Shown: one piece after another, positions 34,339 to 46,487 of the stretch
How positions within the stretch are numbered: the stretch's first letter is position 1
How the letters are laid out: every line of letters starts with the position of its first letter
DNA from: Streptomyces huiliensis
Lineage (GTDB): Bacteria; Actinomycetota; Actinomycetes; Streptomycetales; Streptomycetaceae
Assembly (NCBI RefSeq): GCF_020037025.1
Contig: NZ_JAIQLH010000078.1
Location: 1 to 64,000 of the forward strand
Direction: 5' to 3'
Length of the DNA stretch: 64,000 nt
Notes under the pieces: model-generated
What the model was told of the DNA's origin: nothing
Seen by the model: the letters and a program-made list of their open reading frames with translations, nothing else
Database searches by the model: none
Translations under genes and position numbers: made by a program

Positions 34339-34935
34339 CTACCGGAACGTGTGCCACGTATGAGCGACGTCCACGACCACGTGGTTGCCCGTCTGGAAGA
34401 CCCGGAACGGCAGGCGCCCCCGCAGCCCCAGCCCCACCATCGTGTCCCCCTCGAAGCTGCCCACGAAGCGGGCCTCGCGGAACGTCCGGTAGCCGGTGAG
34501 GTCCACGCCGGGCAGCGGGTGACCGGCGCGCGCGGGGTAGCGCGGGCCGCCGGTCTCCGGGTCGTGGCTCGGCGCGGCCACCCGGATCTCCAGGAGGGCT
34601 CCCCCGCCGACGGTGACGACGTCCCCGGAACCGTCCTGATACAGCTTGTCGACGTACCCCACGTGGTACCCGATCGGGTGACCGTGCGAGGTGTGCACGT
34701 CGAAGACCATGCGGTCGAAACAGCGGTGACGGCCGGTCCTGATGTCGGTCAGCGGGTGGTACTCGGAGTCGGGATGGACCCTGGGCCGGCTCCCCCAGCC
34801 GATCCGGCAGTCCGCCGCGTCCGTGGTGCCGCCGGTGCCGCCGCCCGCGGGCTCGGACGCGATCGCCCCCGTGGCCGTCACCAGCCCGGCGCCCGCCAGC
34901 AGGAGCGCGGCCAGCGCAGTGCTCAACCGTCGCAT
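34339..34935 (-). CDS. secreted AMIN-like domain protein
   Basis: A 198-residue exported protein starting at ATG 34935 with GGGGG upstream; the signal peptide ends near ATGAIASEP. The mature part has a Cys pair (DCRIGWG, HRCFDR), the phrase FDRMVFDVHTSHGHPIGYHV and a C-terminal strand region EARFVGSFEGDTMVGLGLRG ending VVVDVAHTWHTFR. This agrees with the 'AMIN-like domain (lipo)protein' family of Streptomyces, although there is no lipobox Cys here. AMIN domains bind cell-wall components in other proteins. It stands alone upstream of gatB's terminator. Confidence 0.75.
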   Translation of the reverse strand: MRRLSTALAALLLAGAGLVTATGAIASEPAGGGTGGTTDAADCRIGWGSRPRVHPDSEYHPLTDIRTGRHRCFDRMVFDVHTSHGHPIGYHVGYVDKLYQDGSGDVVTVGGGALLEIRVAAPSHDPETGGPRYPARAGHPLPGVDLTGYRTFREARFVGSFEGDTMVGLGLRGRLPFRVFQTGNHVVVDVAHTWHTFR

Positions 34936-35077
34936 TGCTACCCCCAGCCATGGAGTACGGGCACGCGGTCCGGCCCGTTCCACCGGATCATGCCGGACCG
35001 TTCCGGCGGGCGGGGAGGCGATCGAGCGAATCCGGCCAAATGCGACTTGTCAGCCAATAAGAGCCGAGAGACGCGAG

Positions 35078-35108
35078 GAGGGCCGCCCCCTTCCGGGGAG
35101 CGGCCCTC
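35078..35108 (-). terminator. terminator after gatB
   Basis: GAGGGCCGC / GCGGCCCTC stem extended by C/G pairs around a TTCC loop, 19 bases beyond the gatB stop. Strong GC hairpin without T-run, as usual in this genome. Confidence 0.7.
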
Positions 35109-35126
35109 GACTTCAGGATCCGGACG

Positions 35127-36635
35127 TCAGCCCTCGACGCCCAGCTTCTGCAAGATCAGCTCACGCACCCGCGCCGCGTCCGCCTGGCCGCGCGTGGTCT
35201 TCATGACCGCGCCGACGAGCGCGCCCGCCGCCGCGACCTTGCCGCCGCGGATCTTGTCCGCGATGGCCGCGTTGGCCGCGATGGCCTCGTCCACGGCGGC
35301 GCCGAGCGCGCCCTCGTCGGAGACGACCTTCAGGCCGCGCTTCTCCACGACGGCGTCCGGGTCACCCTCGCCCGCGAGCACGCCCTCGATGACCTGGCGG
35401 GCCAGCTTGTCGTTGAGCGAGCCGTCCGCGACCAGCGCGGCCACCCGGGCCACCTGGGCCGGGGTGATCGGCATGGCGGCCAGCTCGGTGCCGCCCTCGT
35501 TGGCGCGGCGGGCCAGCTCGCCCATCCACCACTTGCGGGCGGCGGCCGAGTCGGCGCCGGCCTCGACGGTGGCGACGATCAGGTCGACCGCACCGGCGTT
35601 GAGGATCGACTGCATGTCGTGCTCGCTGATCCCCCACTCCTCGCGGAGGCGGTTGCGGCGCACGCGCGGCAGCTCGGGCAGGGTCCCCCGCAGCTCCTCG
35701 ACCCACTCGCGGGAGGGGGCCACCGGCACCAGGTCCGGCTCGGGGAAGTAGCGGTAGTCCTCGGCCTCTTCCTTGATGCGGCCGGCCGTCGTGGAGCCGT
35801 CCTCCTCGTGGAAGTGGCGCGTCTCCTGAACGATCGTGCCGCCCGAGGACAGCACGGCGGCGTGCCGCATGACCTCGTACCGGACGGCCCGCTCGACGCT
35901 GCGGAGCGAGTTGACGTTCTTGGTCTCCGAGCGGGTGCCGAACTTCTCGGTGCCGTTCGGGCGCAGCGACAGGTTGACGTCGCAGCGCATCTGGCCCATC
36001 TCCATGCGGGCCTCGGAGACGCCGAGCGCCTTGATGAGCTCGCGCAGCTCGGCGACGTACGCCTTGGCGACCTCGGGGGCCCGCTCGCCCGCGCCCTCGA
36101 TCGGCTTGGTGACGATCTCGATGAGCGGGATGCCGGCGCGGTTGTAGTCCAGCAGGGAGTGGGACGCGCCGTGGATACGGCCGGTGGCGCCGCCCACGTG
36201 CGTGGACTTGCCGGTGTCCTCCTCCATGTGGGCGCGCTCGATCTCCACGCGGAAGACCTCGCCGTCCTCCAGCTGGACGTCCAGGTAGCCGTTGAAGGCG
36301 ATGGGCTCGTCGTACTGGGAGGTCTGGAAGTTCTTCGGCATGTCCGGATAGAAGTAGTTCTTCCGGGCGAAGCGGCACCACTCGGCGATCTCGCAGTTCA
36401 GCGCGAGACCGATCTTGATCGCGGACTCGACGCCGACGGCGTTGACGACCGGGAGCGCGCCGGGCATGCCGAGGCAGGTGGGGCAGGTCTGCGAGTTCGG
36501 GTCGGCGCCCAGCTCCGTGGAGCACCCGCAGAACATCTTGGTCTTGGTGCCGAGCTCGACATGGACCTCCAGGCCCATGACGGGGTCGTAGGACGCCAGC
36601 GCGTCCTCGTACGACACCAGTTCAGTGACGGTCAC
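35127..36635 (-). CDS. gatB: Asp-tRNA(Asn)/Glu-tRNA(Gln) amidotransferase subunit B
   Basis: A 502-residue protein starting at GTG 36635 with AGAGGTAAG upstream. GatB phosphorylates the misacylated tRNA and holds its acceptor end. Visible: the family opening [10 protein letters not shown], the zinc-binding cysteines [10 protein letters not shown] and CPTCLGMPG, the kinase-like core [16 protein letters not shown], and the C-terminal YqeY-like tail domain. Complete length. It is the last gene of the gatC-gatA-(small membrane protein)-gatB operon, starting 25 bases after the small gene's stop. Essential where GlnRS or AsnRS is lacking. Confidence 0.97.
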   Translation of the reverse strand: MTVTELVSYEDALASYDPVMGLEVHVELGTKTKMFCGCSTELGADPNSQTCPTCLGMPGALPVVNAVGVESAIKIGLALNCEIAEWCRFARKNYFYPDMPKNFQTSQYDEPIAFNGYLDVQLEDGEVFRVEIERAHMEEDTGKSTHVGGATGRIHGASHSLLDYNRAGIPLIEIVTKPIEGAGERAPEVAKAYVAELRELIKALGVSEARMEMGQMRCDVNLSLRPNGTEKFGTRSETKNVNSLRSVERAVRYEVMRHAAVLSSGGTIVQETRHFHEEDGSTTAGRIKEEAEDYRYFPEPDLVPVAPSREWVEELRGTLPELPRVRRNRLREEWGISEHDMQSILNAGAVDLIVATVEAGADSAAARKWWMGELARRANEGGTELAAMPITPAQVARVAALVADGSLNDKLARQVIEGVLAGEGDPDAVVEKRGLKVVSDEGALGAAVDEAIAANAAIADKIRGGKVAAAGALVGAVMKTTRGQADAARVRELILQKLGVEG

Positions 36636-36660
36636 GGAAAACTTACCTCTCAGTCCCGGC

Positions 36661-36930
36661 TCAGCCCGCGAGGACGTCGTCGCTCTTCATTCGGCGCAGC
36701 TCGCGGACGAGCAGAGCGACGCCGGTGACGATGGCGGCGGCCGAGACGACCGCGTCGACCAGCTGGAGCGTGTCCTGCTCGCCGCGCGCCGTCTTCGCCT
36801 GCTTGACGACGCTGACCGCGCCGAACAGGGTCGTGCCGATGGACAGGTACGTGCCGGCCTTGGACTTCTTGAAGCCCTTGGCCTTCTTCAGCGCGCTGCC
36901 CTTGCTCTTGTTCTCGTTCGAGGTGCTCAC
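36661..36930 (-). CDS. small membrane protein between gatA and gatB
   Basis: An 89-residue protein starting at GTG 36930, which overlaps the gatA stop by GTGA. The N-terminal 28 residues are Lys-rich ([18 protein letters not shown]); two hydrophobic stretches follow ([16 protein letters not shown] and [19 protein letters not shown]) separated by [13 protein letters not shown], giving a hairpin membrane protein with a basic cytoplasmic tail. I recall a homologue in the same place in other Streptomyces (SCO5500). Its coupling to gatA and the tight gap to gatB suggest a conserved but undescribed role near tRNA amidation or only shared transcription. Confidence 0.8.
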   Translation of the reverse strand: MSTSNENKSKGSALKKAKGFKKSKAGTYLSIGTTLFGAVSVVKQAKTARGEQDTLQLVDAVVSAAAIVTGVALLVRELRRMKSDDVLAG

Positions 36931-38423
36931 AGTGCGGGTGCCTCCTCAAGCAGCGGGTGGCCCCAGCGGGCGGTGAACGCGGCCTCGACCGCGGCACCGA
37001 CCTTGTAGAGCCGGTCGTCCTTCATGGCGGGAGCGATGATCTGGAGCCCCACCGGCAGCCCGTCCTCCGGGGCGAGGCCGCACGGCAGCGACATGGCCGC
37101 GTTGCCCGCCAGGTTGGTCGGGATGGTGCACAGGTCCGCCAGGTACATCGCCATCGGGTCGTCGGCGCGCTCGCCGATCGCGAAGGCGGTGGTCGGCGTG
37201 GTCGGCGAGACCATCACGTCCACCTGCTCGAACGCCTTCTCGAAGTCCCGCGTGATGAGGGTGCGGACCTTCTGCGCCGAGCCGTAGTACGCGTCGTAGT
37301 AGCCGGAGCTCAGCGCGTAGGTGCCGAGCATCACGCGGCGCTTCACCTCGGGGCCAAAGCCGGCCTCGCGGGTGAGGGCGGTGACGTCCTCGGCGGAGCG
37401 GGTGCCGTCGTCGCCGGCGCGCAGGCCGTAGCGGAGGCCGTCGAACCGGGCCAGGTTCGAGGAGCACTCGGACGGCGCGATCAGGTAGTACGCGGCCAGG
37501 GCGAGGTCGAACGAGGGGCAGTCCACCTCGACGATCTCGGCGCCGAGCTCGCGCAGCAGCTCGACGGACTCGTCGAACCGCTGGAGGACGCCGGCCTGGT
37601 AGCCCTCGCCGCGGAACTGCTTGACGACGCCGACGCGCATGCCCTCGACGCTGCCGTTGCGGGCGGCCTCGACGACCGGCGGGACCGGGGCGTCGATGGA
37701 CGTGGAGTCCAGCGGGTCGTGGCCCGCGATGACCTCGTGCAGCAGCGCCGCGTCCAGGACCGTACGGGCGCAGGGGCCGCCCTGGTCGAGGGAGGACGAG
37801 AAGGCGACCATGCCGTAGCGGGAGACCGCGCCGTAGGTGGGCTTGACGCCGACCGTGCCGGTGACGGCGGCGGGCTGGCGGATCGAGCCGCCGGTGTCCG
37901 TGCCGATGGCGAGCGGGGCCTCGTACGAGGCGAGGGCCGCGCTGGAGCCGCCGCCGGAGCCGCCGGGGATCTTGGTGAGGTCCCAGGGGTTGCCGGTCGG
38001 GCCGTACGCGCTGTTCTCCGTGGAGGAGCCCATCGCGAACTCGTCCATGTTGGTCTTGCCGAGGATGACGACGTCGGCGTCCTTGAGGCGCTTGGTGAGC
38101 GTCGCGTCGTACGGCGGGATCCAGCCTTCGAGGATCTTGGAACCGACGGTGGTCGGGATGCCCTCGGTGGTGAAGATGTCCTTCAGCGCCAGCGGGACGC
38201 CGGCCAGTGGGCCGAGCTTCTCGCCGCGTGCGCGCTTCTCGTCGACGGCGCGGGCCTGCTTCAGGGCGCCCTCACGGTCGACGTGCAGGAAGGCGTGCAC
38301 CTTCTCGTCGACGGCCTCGATGCGCGCCAGGTGGGCCTCGGTGACCTCGACGGCCGTGAGCTCACCGGCGGCGATCTTCTCGGCGATCTCCGCGGCGGTC
38401 AGCTTGATCAGTTCGGTGGTCAT
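36927..38423 (-). CDS. gatA: Asp-tRNA(Asn)/Glu-tRNA(Gln) amidotransferase subunit A
   Basis: A 498-residue amidase-signature enzyme. ATG 38423 ([20 protein letters not shown]) is chosen because GAGGAG sits at the right distance; GTG 38432 is in frame. It releases ammonia from glutamine for amidation of the misacylated tRNA. The Ser-cisSer-Lys triad is visible: Lys in [10 protein letters not shown], then the [12 protein letters not shown] loop and [13 protein letters not shown] with the nucleophile Ser. It starts 5 bases after gatC stops, so the genes are translationally linked. Confidence 0.97.
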   Translation of the reverse strand: MTTELIKLTAAEIAEKIAAGELTAVEVTEAHLARIEAVDEKVHAFLHVDREGALKQARAVDEKRARGEKLGPLAGVPLALKDIFTTEGIPTTVGSKILEGWIPPYDATLTKRLKDADVVILGKTNMDEFAMGSSTENSAYGPTGNPWDLTKIPGGSGGGSSAALASYEAPLAIGTDTGGSIRQPAAVTGTVGVKPTYGAVSRYGMVAFSSSLDQGGPCARTVLDAALLHEVIAGHDPLDSTSIDAPVPPVVEAARNGSVEGMRVGVVKQFRGEGYQAGVLQRFDESVELLRELGAEIVEVDCPSFDLALAAYYLIAPSECSSNLARFDGLRYGLRAGDDGTRSAEDVTALTREAGFGPEVKRRVMLGTYALSSGYYDAYYGSAQKVRTLITRDFEKAFEQVDVMVSPTTPTTAFAIGERADDPMAMYLADLCTIPTNLAGNAAMSLPCGLAPEDGLPVGLQIIAPAMKDDRLYKVGAAVEAAFTARWGHPLLEEAPAL

Positions 38424-38428
38424 CGTGG

Positions 38429-38725
38429 TCACTCCTCACCCAGGATCTGCGGCACCTTGAAACGCTGCTGCTCCTGGGCGGGGGCGCCGGAGAGCGCCGC
38501 CTCGGGCGTCAGCGACGGACGCACCGTGTCCGGGCGCATGACGTTGGTCAGCGGCAGCGGGTGGGAGGTCGGCGGGACGTCCTGGTCGGCGACCTCGGAG
38601 ACGCGGGCGACCGCGCCGATGATGTCGTCGAGCTGAGTGGCGAAGTGGTCGAGCTCTTCGCCCTTCAGCTCCAGGCGCGCCAGCCGGGCGAGGTGGGCGA
38701 CCTCCTCGCGCGTGATGCCAGGCAT
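38429..38725 (-). CDS. gatC: Asp-tRNA(Asn)/Glu-tRNA(Gln) amidotransferase subunit C
   Basis: A 98-residue protein starting at ATG 38725 ([20 protein letters not shown]). The helical N-terminal part and C-terminal P-rich belt ([11 protein letters not shown] and [11 protein letters not shown]) that wraps the GatA-GatB interface are both present. It is the first gene of the operon, with GAGGATC upstream. The promoter should lie in 38726-38820; I cannot fix its hexamers. Confidence 0.96.
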   Translation of the reverse strand: MPGITREEVAHLARLARLELKGEELDHFATQLDDIIGAVARVSEVADQDVPPTSHPLPLTNVMRPDTVRPSLTPEAALSGAPAQEQQRFKVPQILGEE

Positions 38726-38820
38726 GCAGCGATCCTCAGGGTGGAGTGTGTAGGTTTCGCGGCCAATCCTATGGCGCGGGCCGCGTCCACCGCGAAACGG
38801 ATTCTCCGCTGGCGCGGTGG

Positions 38821-38958
38821 GGGTGCCCCGGACCCGCCCTTTCACCGTTTCCTGGGGCTGCGCCCCAGACCCCCTTGTCCTCAAACGCCGGACGGGCTGA
38901 AGTCAGCCCGTCCGGCGTTTGAGGACAGCGCCCGCAGGGCGCTTCGGGGGCGCAGCCC
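38821..38958. repeat. dispersed intergenic repeat, copy C (head-to-head pair)
   Basis: One copy runs forward from about 38821 to 38900 (CTGGGGC-TGC-GCCCCAG hairpin, without the inner variable hairpin), and a second, inverted copy runs from 38903 to about 38958 with inner hairpin AGCGCCC / GGGCGCT. Their ends face each other as 24-bp perfect arms (38877-38900 and 38903-38926) around the dinucleotide AG. The pair lies between the upstream region of gatC and the stop of the RmdB-like gene. Confidence 0.75.
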
Positions 38959-41094
38959 CTACGTCACCGGCTGGTCCGCCTCCTTCTCCGCGACAGCGGG
39001 AGCGGGCGCCGCCGGCGCGGGCGTCACCGCGGGCGCCGGAGCCGGCGGGCCCTCCCGCCGCCAGCCGGCCTCGCGCAGGCGGAGCCAAGCCGTCGTCTCC
39101 TCAGGAGGCATGGCGGCGGCGACCAGCCACCCCTGCACCGCGTCGCACCCCAGATCCCGCAACCGCTCCCACGTCTCATCGTCCTCAACGCCCTCGGCGA
39201 CCACGAGCAGCCCAAGCGAGTGCGCGAGATCAAGCGTGCAGCGCACGATCTCCGCGTCCTCGTTGTCGATGGCGAGCCTGGCCACGAAGGACCGGTCGAT
39301 CTTCAGCTCGCTGACGGGGAGCCGGCGCAGATGGACCAGGGACGAGTACCCGGTGCCGAAGTCGTCGAGGGACATCTTGACGCCGTGCCCGGTGAGCCCG
39401 GCGAGCGCGTCGGCGGCCCGCTGCGGGTCCTCCAGGAGGACGTGCTCGGTGATCTCCAGCTGGAGGGCGCCGGGCGGGACGCCGTGCCGGGCGAGCCGGG
39501 CGGCGACGGAGCCGGCGAAGCCGGGGGTGTGGACGTCGCGGGGGGAGACGTTGACGGCGACGGGCACCTCCAGGCCCATGGCGCGCCAGCGGGCGACCTG
39601 GCCGAGGGCGGTCTCCAGCACGTACTCGGTGAGCCGCGGCATCAGCCCGGAGGACTCGGCGATGGCGATGAACTCGTCCGGGGAGACCCGGCCGCGCTCG
39701 GGATGCACCCAGCGGACCAGCGCCTCCAGGCCCTCGACGTGCCCGTCGAAGCCCACCTTGGGCTGGTAGTGCAGCTCGACCTCGCCCGCGTCGAGGGCGC
39801 GGCGCAGGTCGCCGAGGAGGCCGAGGCGGTCGGGGGTGTTGCCGTCCCGGCGGGCCTCGTAGACCTCGACGCCGCTGCGGTCCCGCTTGGCCTGGTACAT
39901 CGCCACGTCGGCGCGGCGCAGCAGCCCTTCGGCGTCGAGGGCGTGGTCGGGGTGGACGGCGACGCCTGCGCTGGCCTCCAGGACGAGGGTGAGGCCGTCG
40001 AGGTCGAGGGGGGAGCCGAGGGCGGCGACGAGGCCGCGGGCCACGCGCTGGGCGCTGGTGAGGGAGTCCACGGCGGGGAGGAGGACGGCGAACTCGTCGC
40101 CGCCGAGGCGGGCGGCCTCCGCGTCGCGCGGGAGGGCGTCCCGGAGCCGGGCGGCGATCTGGAGCAGCAGCCGGTCCCCGGCCAGGTGGCCGAGCGTGTC
40201 GTTGACGGACCGGAAGCGGTCCAGGTCGATGAGGACGAGCGCGGTCCGCTCGCCGGCCTGTTCGGCCTCGTCGAGCGCGGCCCAGGTGCGTTCGAGGAGC
40301 CACTGCCGGTTGGGCAGCCCGGTGAGGGGGTCGCGGAGCTGCTCCTCGGCCCGGGCGTGGGCTATCCAGAGGGTGGAGTCCAGGGCTATGAGGGGGATCG
40401 CGAACAGCGGCAGCAGCAGCGGCGCGTGCTCGGCGACGACGGTGATCAGCGGGGCTATGCCGAGGAGCGCGCCGCCGACGAGCGCCTGCCGGAGCAGGGC
40501 CGCGCGGGCGGGGCCGCCGGCGAACCCGGAGTGCGGCGGGGCGAGGTGACGCCAGAGCAGGGCCCGGGTGACGGTGAGGTAGACGAAGGCGGCCAGGGCG
40601 ATCCGGGGGACGTCGGCCAGCTGCCAGCCGCTGGGCAGCCAGGGGTGCTCGACGGAGGCGTGCACCCCGAGCAGCCCGAGGGCCGAGCCGCCCGCCGCCA
40701 CGCCGAGGACGTCGACGGCGCAGTGGAGTAACGCCTGCCGCCAGCGGTGCCGCCGGGCCGTGGTGACGAAGGTGACGACGGCGATGCCGATGACGGCGGC
40801 CGGGAGCCAGCCGTGGAGCAGCAGGACGGCGAGGGTCAGGGCGGCGCCGGAGCCGGAGCCCCCCCACCACCGGTCCCGGCCCAGCGCGACCAGATGGGCG
40901 ACGATCAGGGCCGTGAGGGTGGCCAGGGACCAGCCGACCGTCCCCCCGGGGAACACCGCGTGCCCCGCGGCCGCCGCGCGCTCGATCCCCAGGGCGAGGA
41001 CGAGCAGCGCGAGCGGGACGCAGACGACCGGCAGCGCCGGTGGTGGATCCCTGCGCAGCCGCGATGCCGGTTCGGCGCTGTCGGTGGGTTTCAT
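38959..41094 (-). CDS. membrane GGDEF-EAL phosphodiesterase (RmdB-like), TTA-containing
   Basis: A 711-residue protein starting at ATG 41094 with GAGAGGGAC upstream. About six membrane helices (20-240), then GGDEF (GGDEF at 331-335) and EAL. There is no I-site RxxD before GGDEF. The EAL half has all signatures: EAL at 457-459 (EALVRWVHPE), NVSP, LEITE, DDFGTGYSSL, KIDRSF, VAEGVED, so c-di-GMP hydrolysis is likely. Position next to gatC and ligA matches S. coelicolor rmdB (SCO5495, from memory), which affects development. Codon 122 (40729-40731) is the rare leucine codon TTA, so translation may need bldA tRNA. The C-terminal 30 residues are an Ala/Pro tail. Confidence 0.92.
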   Translation of the reverse strand: MKPTDSAEPASRLRRDPPPALPVVCVPLALLVLALGIERAAAAGHAVFPGGTVGWSLATLTALIVAHLVALGRDRWWGGSGSGAALTLAVLLLHGWLPAAVIGIAVVTFVTTARRHRWRQALLHCAVDVLGVAAGGSALGLLGVHASVEHPWLPSGWQLADVPRIALAAFVYLTVTRALLWRHLAPPHSGFAGGPARAALLRQALVGGALLGIAPLITVVAEHAPLLLPLFAIPLIALDSTLWIAHARAEEQLRDPLTGLPNRQWLLERTWAALDEAEQAGERTALVLIDLDRFRSVNDTLGHLAGDRLLLQIAARLRDALPRDAEAARLGGDEFAVLLPAVDSLTSAQRVARGLVAALGSPLDLDGLTLVLEASAGVAVHPDHALDAEGLLRRADVAMYQAKRDRSGVEVYEARRDGNTPDRLGLLGDLRRALDAGEVELHYQPKVGFDGHVEGLEALVRWVHPERGRVSPDEFIAIAESSGLMPRLTEYVLETALGQVARWRAMGLEVPVAVNVSPRDVHTPGFAGSVAARLARHGVPPGALQLEITEHVLLEDPQRAADALAGLTGHGVKMSLDDFGTGYSSLVHLRRLPVSELKIDRSFVARLAIDNEDAEIVRCTLDLAHSLGLLVVAEGVEDDETWERLRDLGCDAVQGWLVAAAMPPEETTAWLRLREAGWRREGPPAPAPAVTPAPAAPAPAVAEKEADQPVT

Positions 41095-41241
41095 GCCCGT
41101 CCCTCTCACAGCCGGCGGTGCCCGCGCCACGGCAGGCGCACATCTCAACAGTAGGCCGCAGAAGGCTACGACGGGCAGCGATCGGCGGCGGTTGCCCGAA
41201 CAGGATCCGGCCTGGCGTGGCGTTCGGAAAGCGCTGTAGGG

Positions 41242-44594
<3,353 letters not shown>

Positions 44595-44704
44595 CCGGGA
44601 AGGGTACGAGACGGAGAGGTACGGGACGGGACGGGCACGGGACCGGCCCGGCCGACCCGGCCGGTCCGGGCACGCCCGTCCGGCCGGGTGTCCGTCCAAC
44701 AGGC

Positions 44705-45394
44705 TCAGCGCCCCGGCCGGACCGTGATGTCGTTGATCTCCGCGTCGCGGGGCAGGTCGATCGCGTGGAGCACCGTCGACGCCACCGAGCCGGCCTCGAT
44801 CCAGCGCGCGGCGTCGTACTCCTTGCCCTCCTGCTGGTGCACCTTCGCCTGCATGGCGGTGGCCGTCCGGCCCGGGTAGACGCTGGTCACCCGCACCCCG
44901 TTGGCGTGCTCCTCGGCGCGCAGGGAATCGGCGAGCGCCTTGAGGCCGTGCTTGCTGGCGGCGTAGGCGCTCCAGTCGGGTCCTGCGTTGAGCCCGGCGC
45001 CCGAGTTGACGAAGACCACGTGGCCGTGGGCGACGCGCAGTTGGGGCAGGAAGAGCCGGGTGAGCTCCGCCGGCGCGACGAGGTTGACCGCGAGCGTGTT
45101 CGTCCACGTCCGCGTCGTCAGCTCGCCGACGCCGCCGAGGTCCACGACGCCCGCCACGTGCAGCAGCGAGTCGACGCGCTCGGGGAGCGTCTGGTGGTCG
45201 AGGGCCCAGGAGAGCCGGTCCGGGTTGGAGAGGTCGCCGACGAGCGTGCGGGCGCCGGGGAACCGGGCCGCCAGTTCCTTGGCGCGGCCGGCGTCGCGCG
45301 CGAACAGGTAGAGCTCGTCCCCGCGGGCGAGCAGCCGCTCGGCCAGTACCTCTCCGATGCCCGATCCGGCGCCGGTGATCACATGTGTTGCCAT
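44705..45394 (-). CDS. short-chain dehydrogenase/reductase
   Basis: A 229-residue SDR starting at ATG 45394. Cofactor motif TGAGSGIGEVLAERL, then NSGAG with the catalytic Ser, SAYAASKHGLKAL (Tyr-x-x-x-Lys) and PGRTATAMQ. The Arg at the end of strand 2 (FARDAGRAKEL) points to NADP(H). Substrate unknown. It is upstream of, and on the same strand as, the MetE-like gene (110-base gap). Confidence 0.9.
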   Translation of the reverse strand: MATHVITGAGSGIGEVLAERLLARGDELYLFARDAGRAKELAARFPGARTLVGDLSNPDRLSWALDHQTLPERVDSLLHVAGVVDLGGVGELTTRTWTNTLAVNLVAPAELTRLFLPQLRVAHGHVVFVNSGAGLNAGPDWSAYAASKHGLKALADSLRAEEHANGVRVTSVYPGRTATAMQAKVHQQEGKEYDAARWIEAGSVASTVLHAIDLPRDAEINDITVRPGR

Positions 45395-45522
45395 GGCCCC
45401 AGCTTGCCCTACCCCCGCCCGCCGGGCTCCCGCGAGGCGGGAACCGGGCGGAGCGGGGTGAGCGCCCCGGCGGCGGCGACCCCCATCGGGGGCGGGGAAG
45501 CACCGCGGCCGGGGCGGGCCCG

Positions 45523-45645
45523 TTCCGGAGGCGGGCGGCCGTCCACTGTCAGGACGGCCCCCCGGAGACGTACGCCCCCCCTGGTCGTACGTCTCCTCGG
45601 CCGCGCTCCCCCGTGGAACGCGCGGCCGCCCGCCCGCCTCCGGAA
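45523..45645. repeat. large nested inverted repeat
   Basis: Outer arms: 19 bases from 45523 (TTCCGGAGGCGGGCGGCCG) and 45623-45645, the reverse complement with one extra CGCC. Inside lies a second perfect 11-bp stem GGAGACGTACG (45564-45574) / CGTACGTCTCC (45586-45596). The 123-bp structure could be a stable RNA element, a cruciform or a small mobile (MITE-like) relic. Confidence 0.65.
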
Positions 45646-45780
45646 TGTCCGGCGTGATGCGGACCGCATCCCCCTGCGTTCATAGTGGCAAGCCGGGGAC
45701 ACCCTCCGGTATCCGCCGACCGTCGGTTCCGTCCCCGCCGGTCGGCGGGGGCGACCGGGCCCGAACGGTCGGGCGGTTGT

Positions 45781-45786
45781 TATATT
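45781..45786 (+). promoter_or_regulatory. -10-like TATATT before the response regulator
   Basis: TATATT 20 bases before an AGGAG ribosome binding site is the only AT-rich patch in the spacer. No convincing -35 lies 17 bases upstream, so the promoter may need an activator or an alternative sigma factor. Confidence 0.35.
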
Positions 45787-45818
45787 TCCTGACCGGTACC
45801 AGCGCAGGAGTGGTGAGA

Positions 45819-46487
45819 GTGATCCGCGTCATGGTGGTCGACGACGAGAAGCTGCTGCGCGCGGGAATCCGCAGCATCCTGGAGGCGGAACCGGACATCG
45901 AGGTCCCGGTCGCCTGCGAGGGCGTACGGGCCGTGGAGCTCGCGGCCGCGCACCGGCCCGACGTCGTCCTGCTGGACATCCGGATGCCGGAGGTGGACGG
46001 CATCTCGGTCCTCGGCTCGCTGCTGGCGCTGCCGGAGCCGCCCGTCGTGGCGATGCTCACCACGTTCTCCGGCAACGAGCACATCGCCCCCGCCCTGCGC
46101 GCCGGTGCGGCCGGGTTCCTGGTGAAGGACACCGTCCCCGACGAACTGGCCAGCGCGGTCCGCATCCTGGCCTCCGGCGGGACCGTCCTGTCCCCCGCGG
46201 TCGCCGACAGCGTCGTCGACGGCTACCTGCGCGCCGGCGGCGCTCCGCCCGCCCGGCTGGCCTCCCTCACCGAGCGCGAGCGCGCGGTGCTGGCGCTGCT
46301 GGCCCGGGGGAAGTCCAACGCCGAGATCGGCGCGGCCCTGCTGATGGGCGCCGCCACGGCCAAGGACCACGTCAGCGCGATCCTGGCCAAGCTCGGCGCG
46401 GCCAACCGCGTCCAGGCGGCCGTGCTCGCCCACCACCACGGGCTGGTCCGCCTCGACGCGGAGCCGGGCCCGGCCGGTTCCGCGTGA
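45819..46487 (+). CDS. NarL/LuxR-family response regulator
   Basis: A 222-residue protein; GTG 45819 (V-IRVMVVDDEKLLRAGIRSI) is chosen for AGGAG eight bases upstream. Receiver domain with the phosphoacceptor Asp53 in VLLDIRMPEVDG, Thr81 and Lys103 (FLVKDT). C-terminal LuxR helix-turn-helix SLTERERAVLALLARGKSN followed by AEIGAALLMGAATAKDHVSA. It partners the histidine kinase whose GTG overlaps its stop codon by 4 bases. Target and signal unknown. Confidence 0.93.
   Translation: MIRVMVVDDEKLLRAGIRSILEAEPDIEVPVACEGVRAVELAAAHRPDVVLLDIRMPEVDGISVLGSLLALPEPPVVAMLTTFSGNEHIAPALRAGAAGFLVKDTVPDELASAVRILASGGTVLSPAVADSVVDGYLRAGGAPPARLASLTERERAVLALLARGKSNAEIGAALLMGAATAKDHVSAILAKLGAANRVQAAVLAHHHGLVRLDAEPGPAGSA

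Larger units (their letters stand above)
45395..45818. other. 424-base divergent spacer between SDR and response regulator
   Basis: Holds no gene with coding character. Contents: a GC-rich stretch with several short inverted repeats, a large nested inverted repeat (45523-45645), and an AT-rich promoter patch (TATATT at 45781-45786) for the response regulator. Confidence 0.6.

Noticed and set aside
36661..38725. Small membrane protein as a toxin of a toxin-antitoxin pair
   Set aside because: No partner gene, and position inside gatCAB with a homologue in the same place in other Streptomyces (from memory) speak against it.
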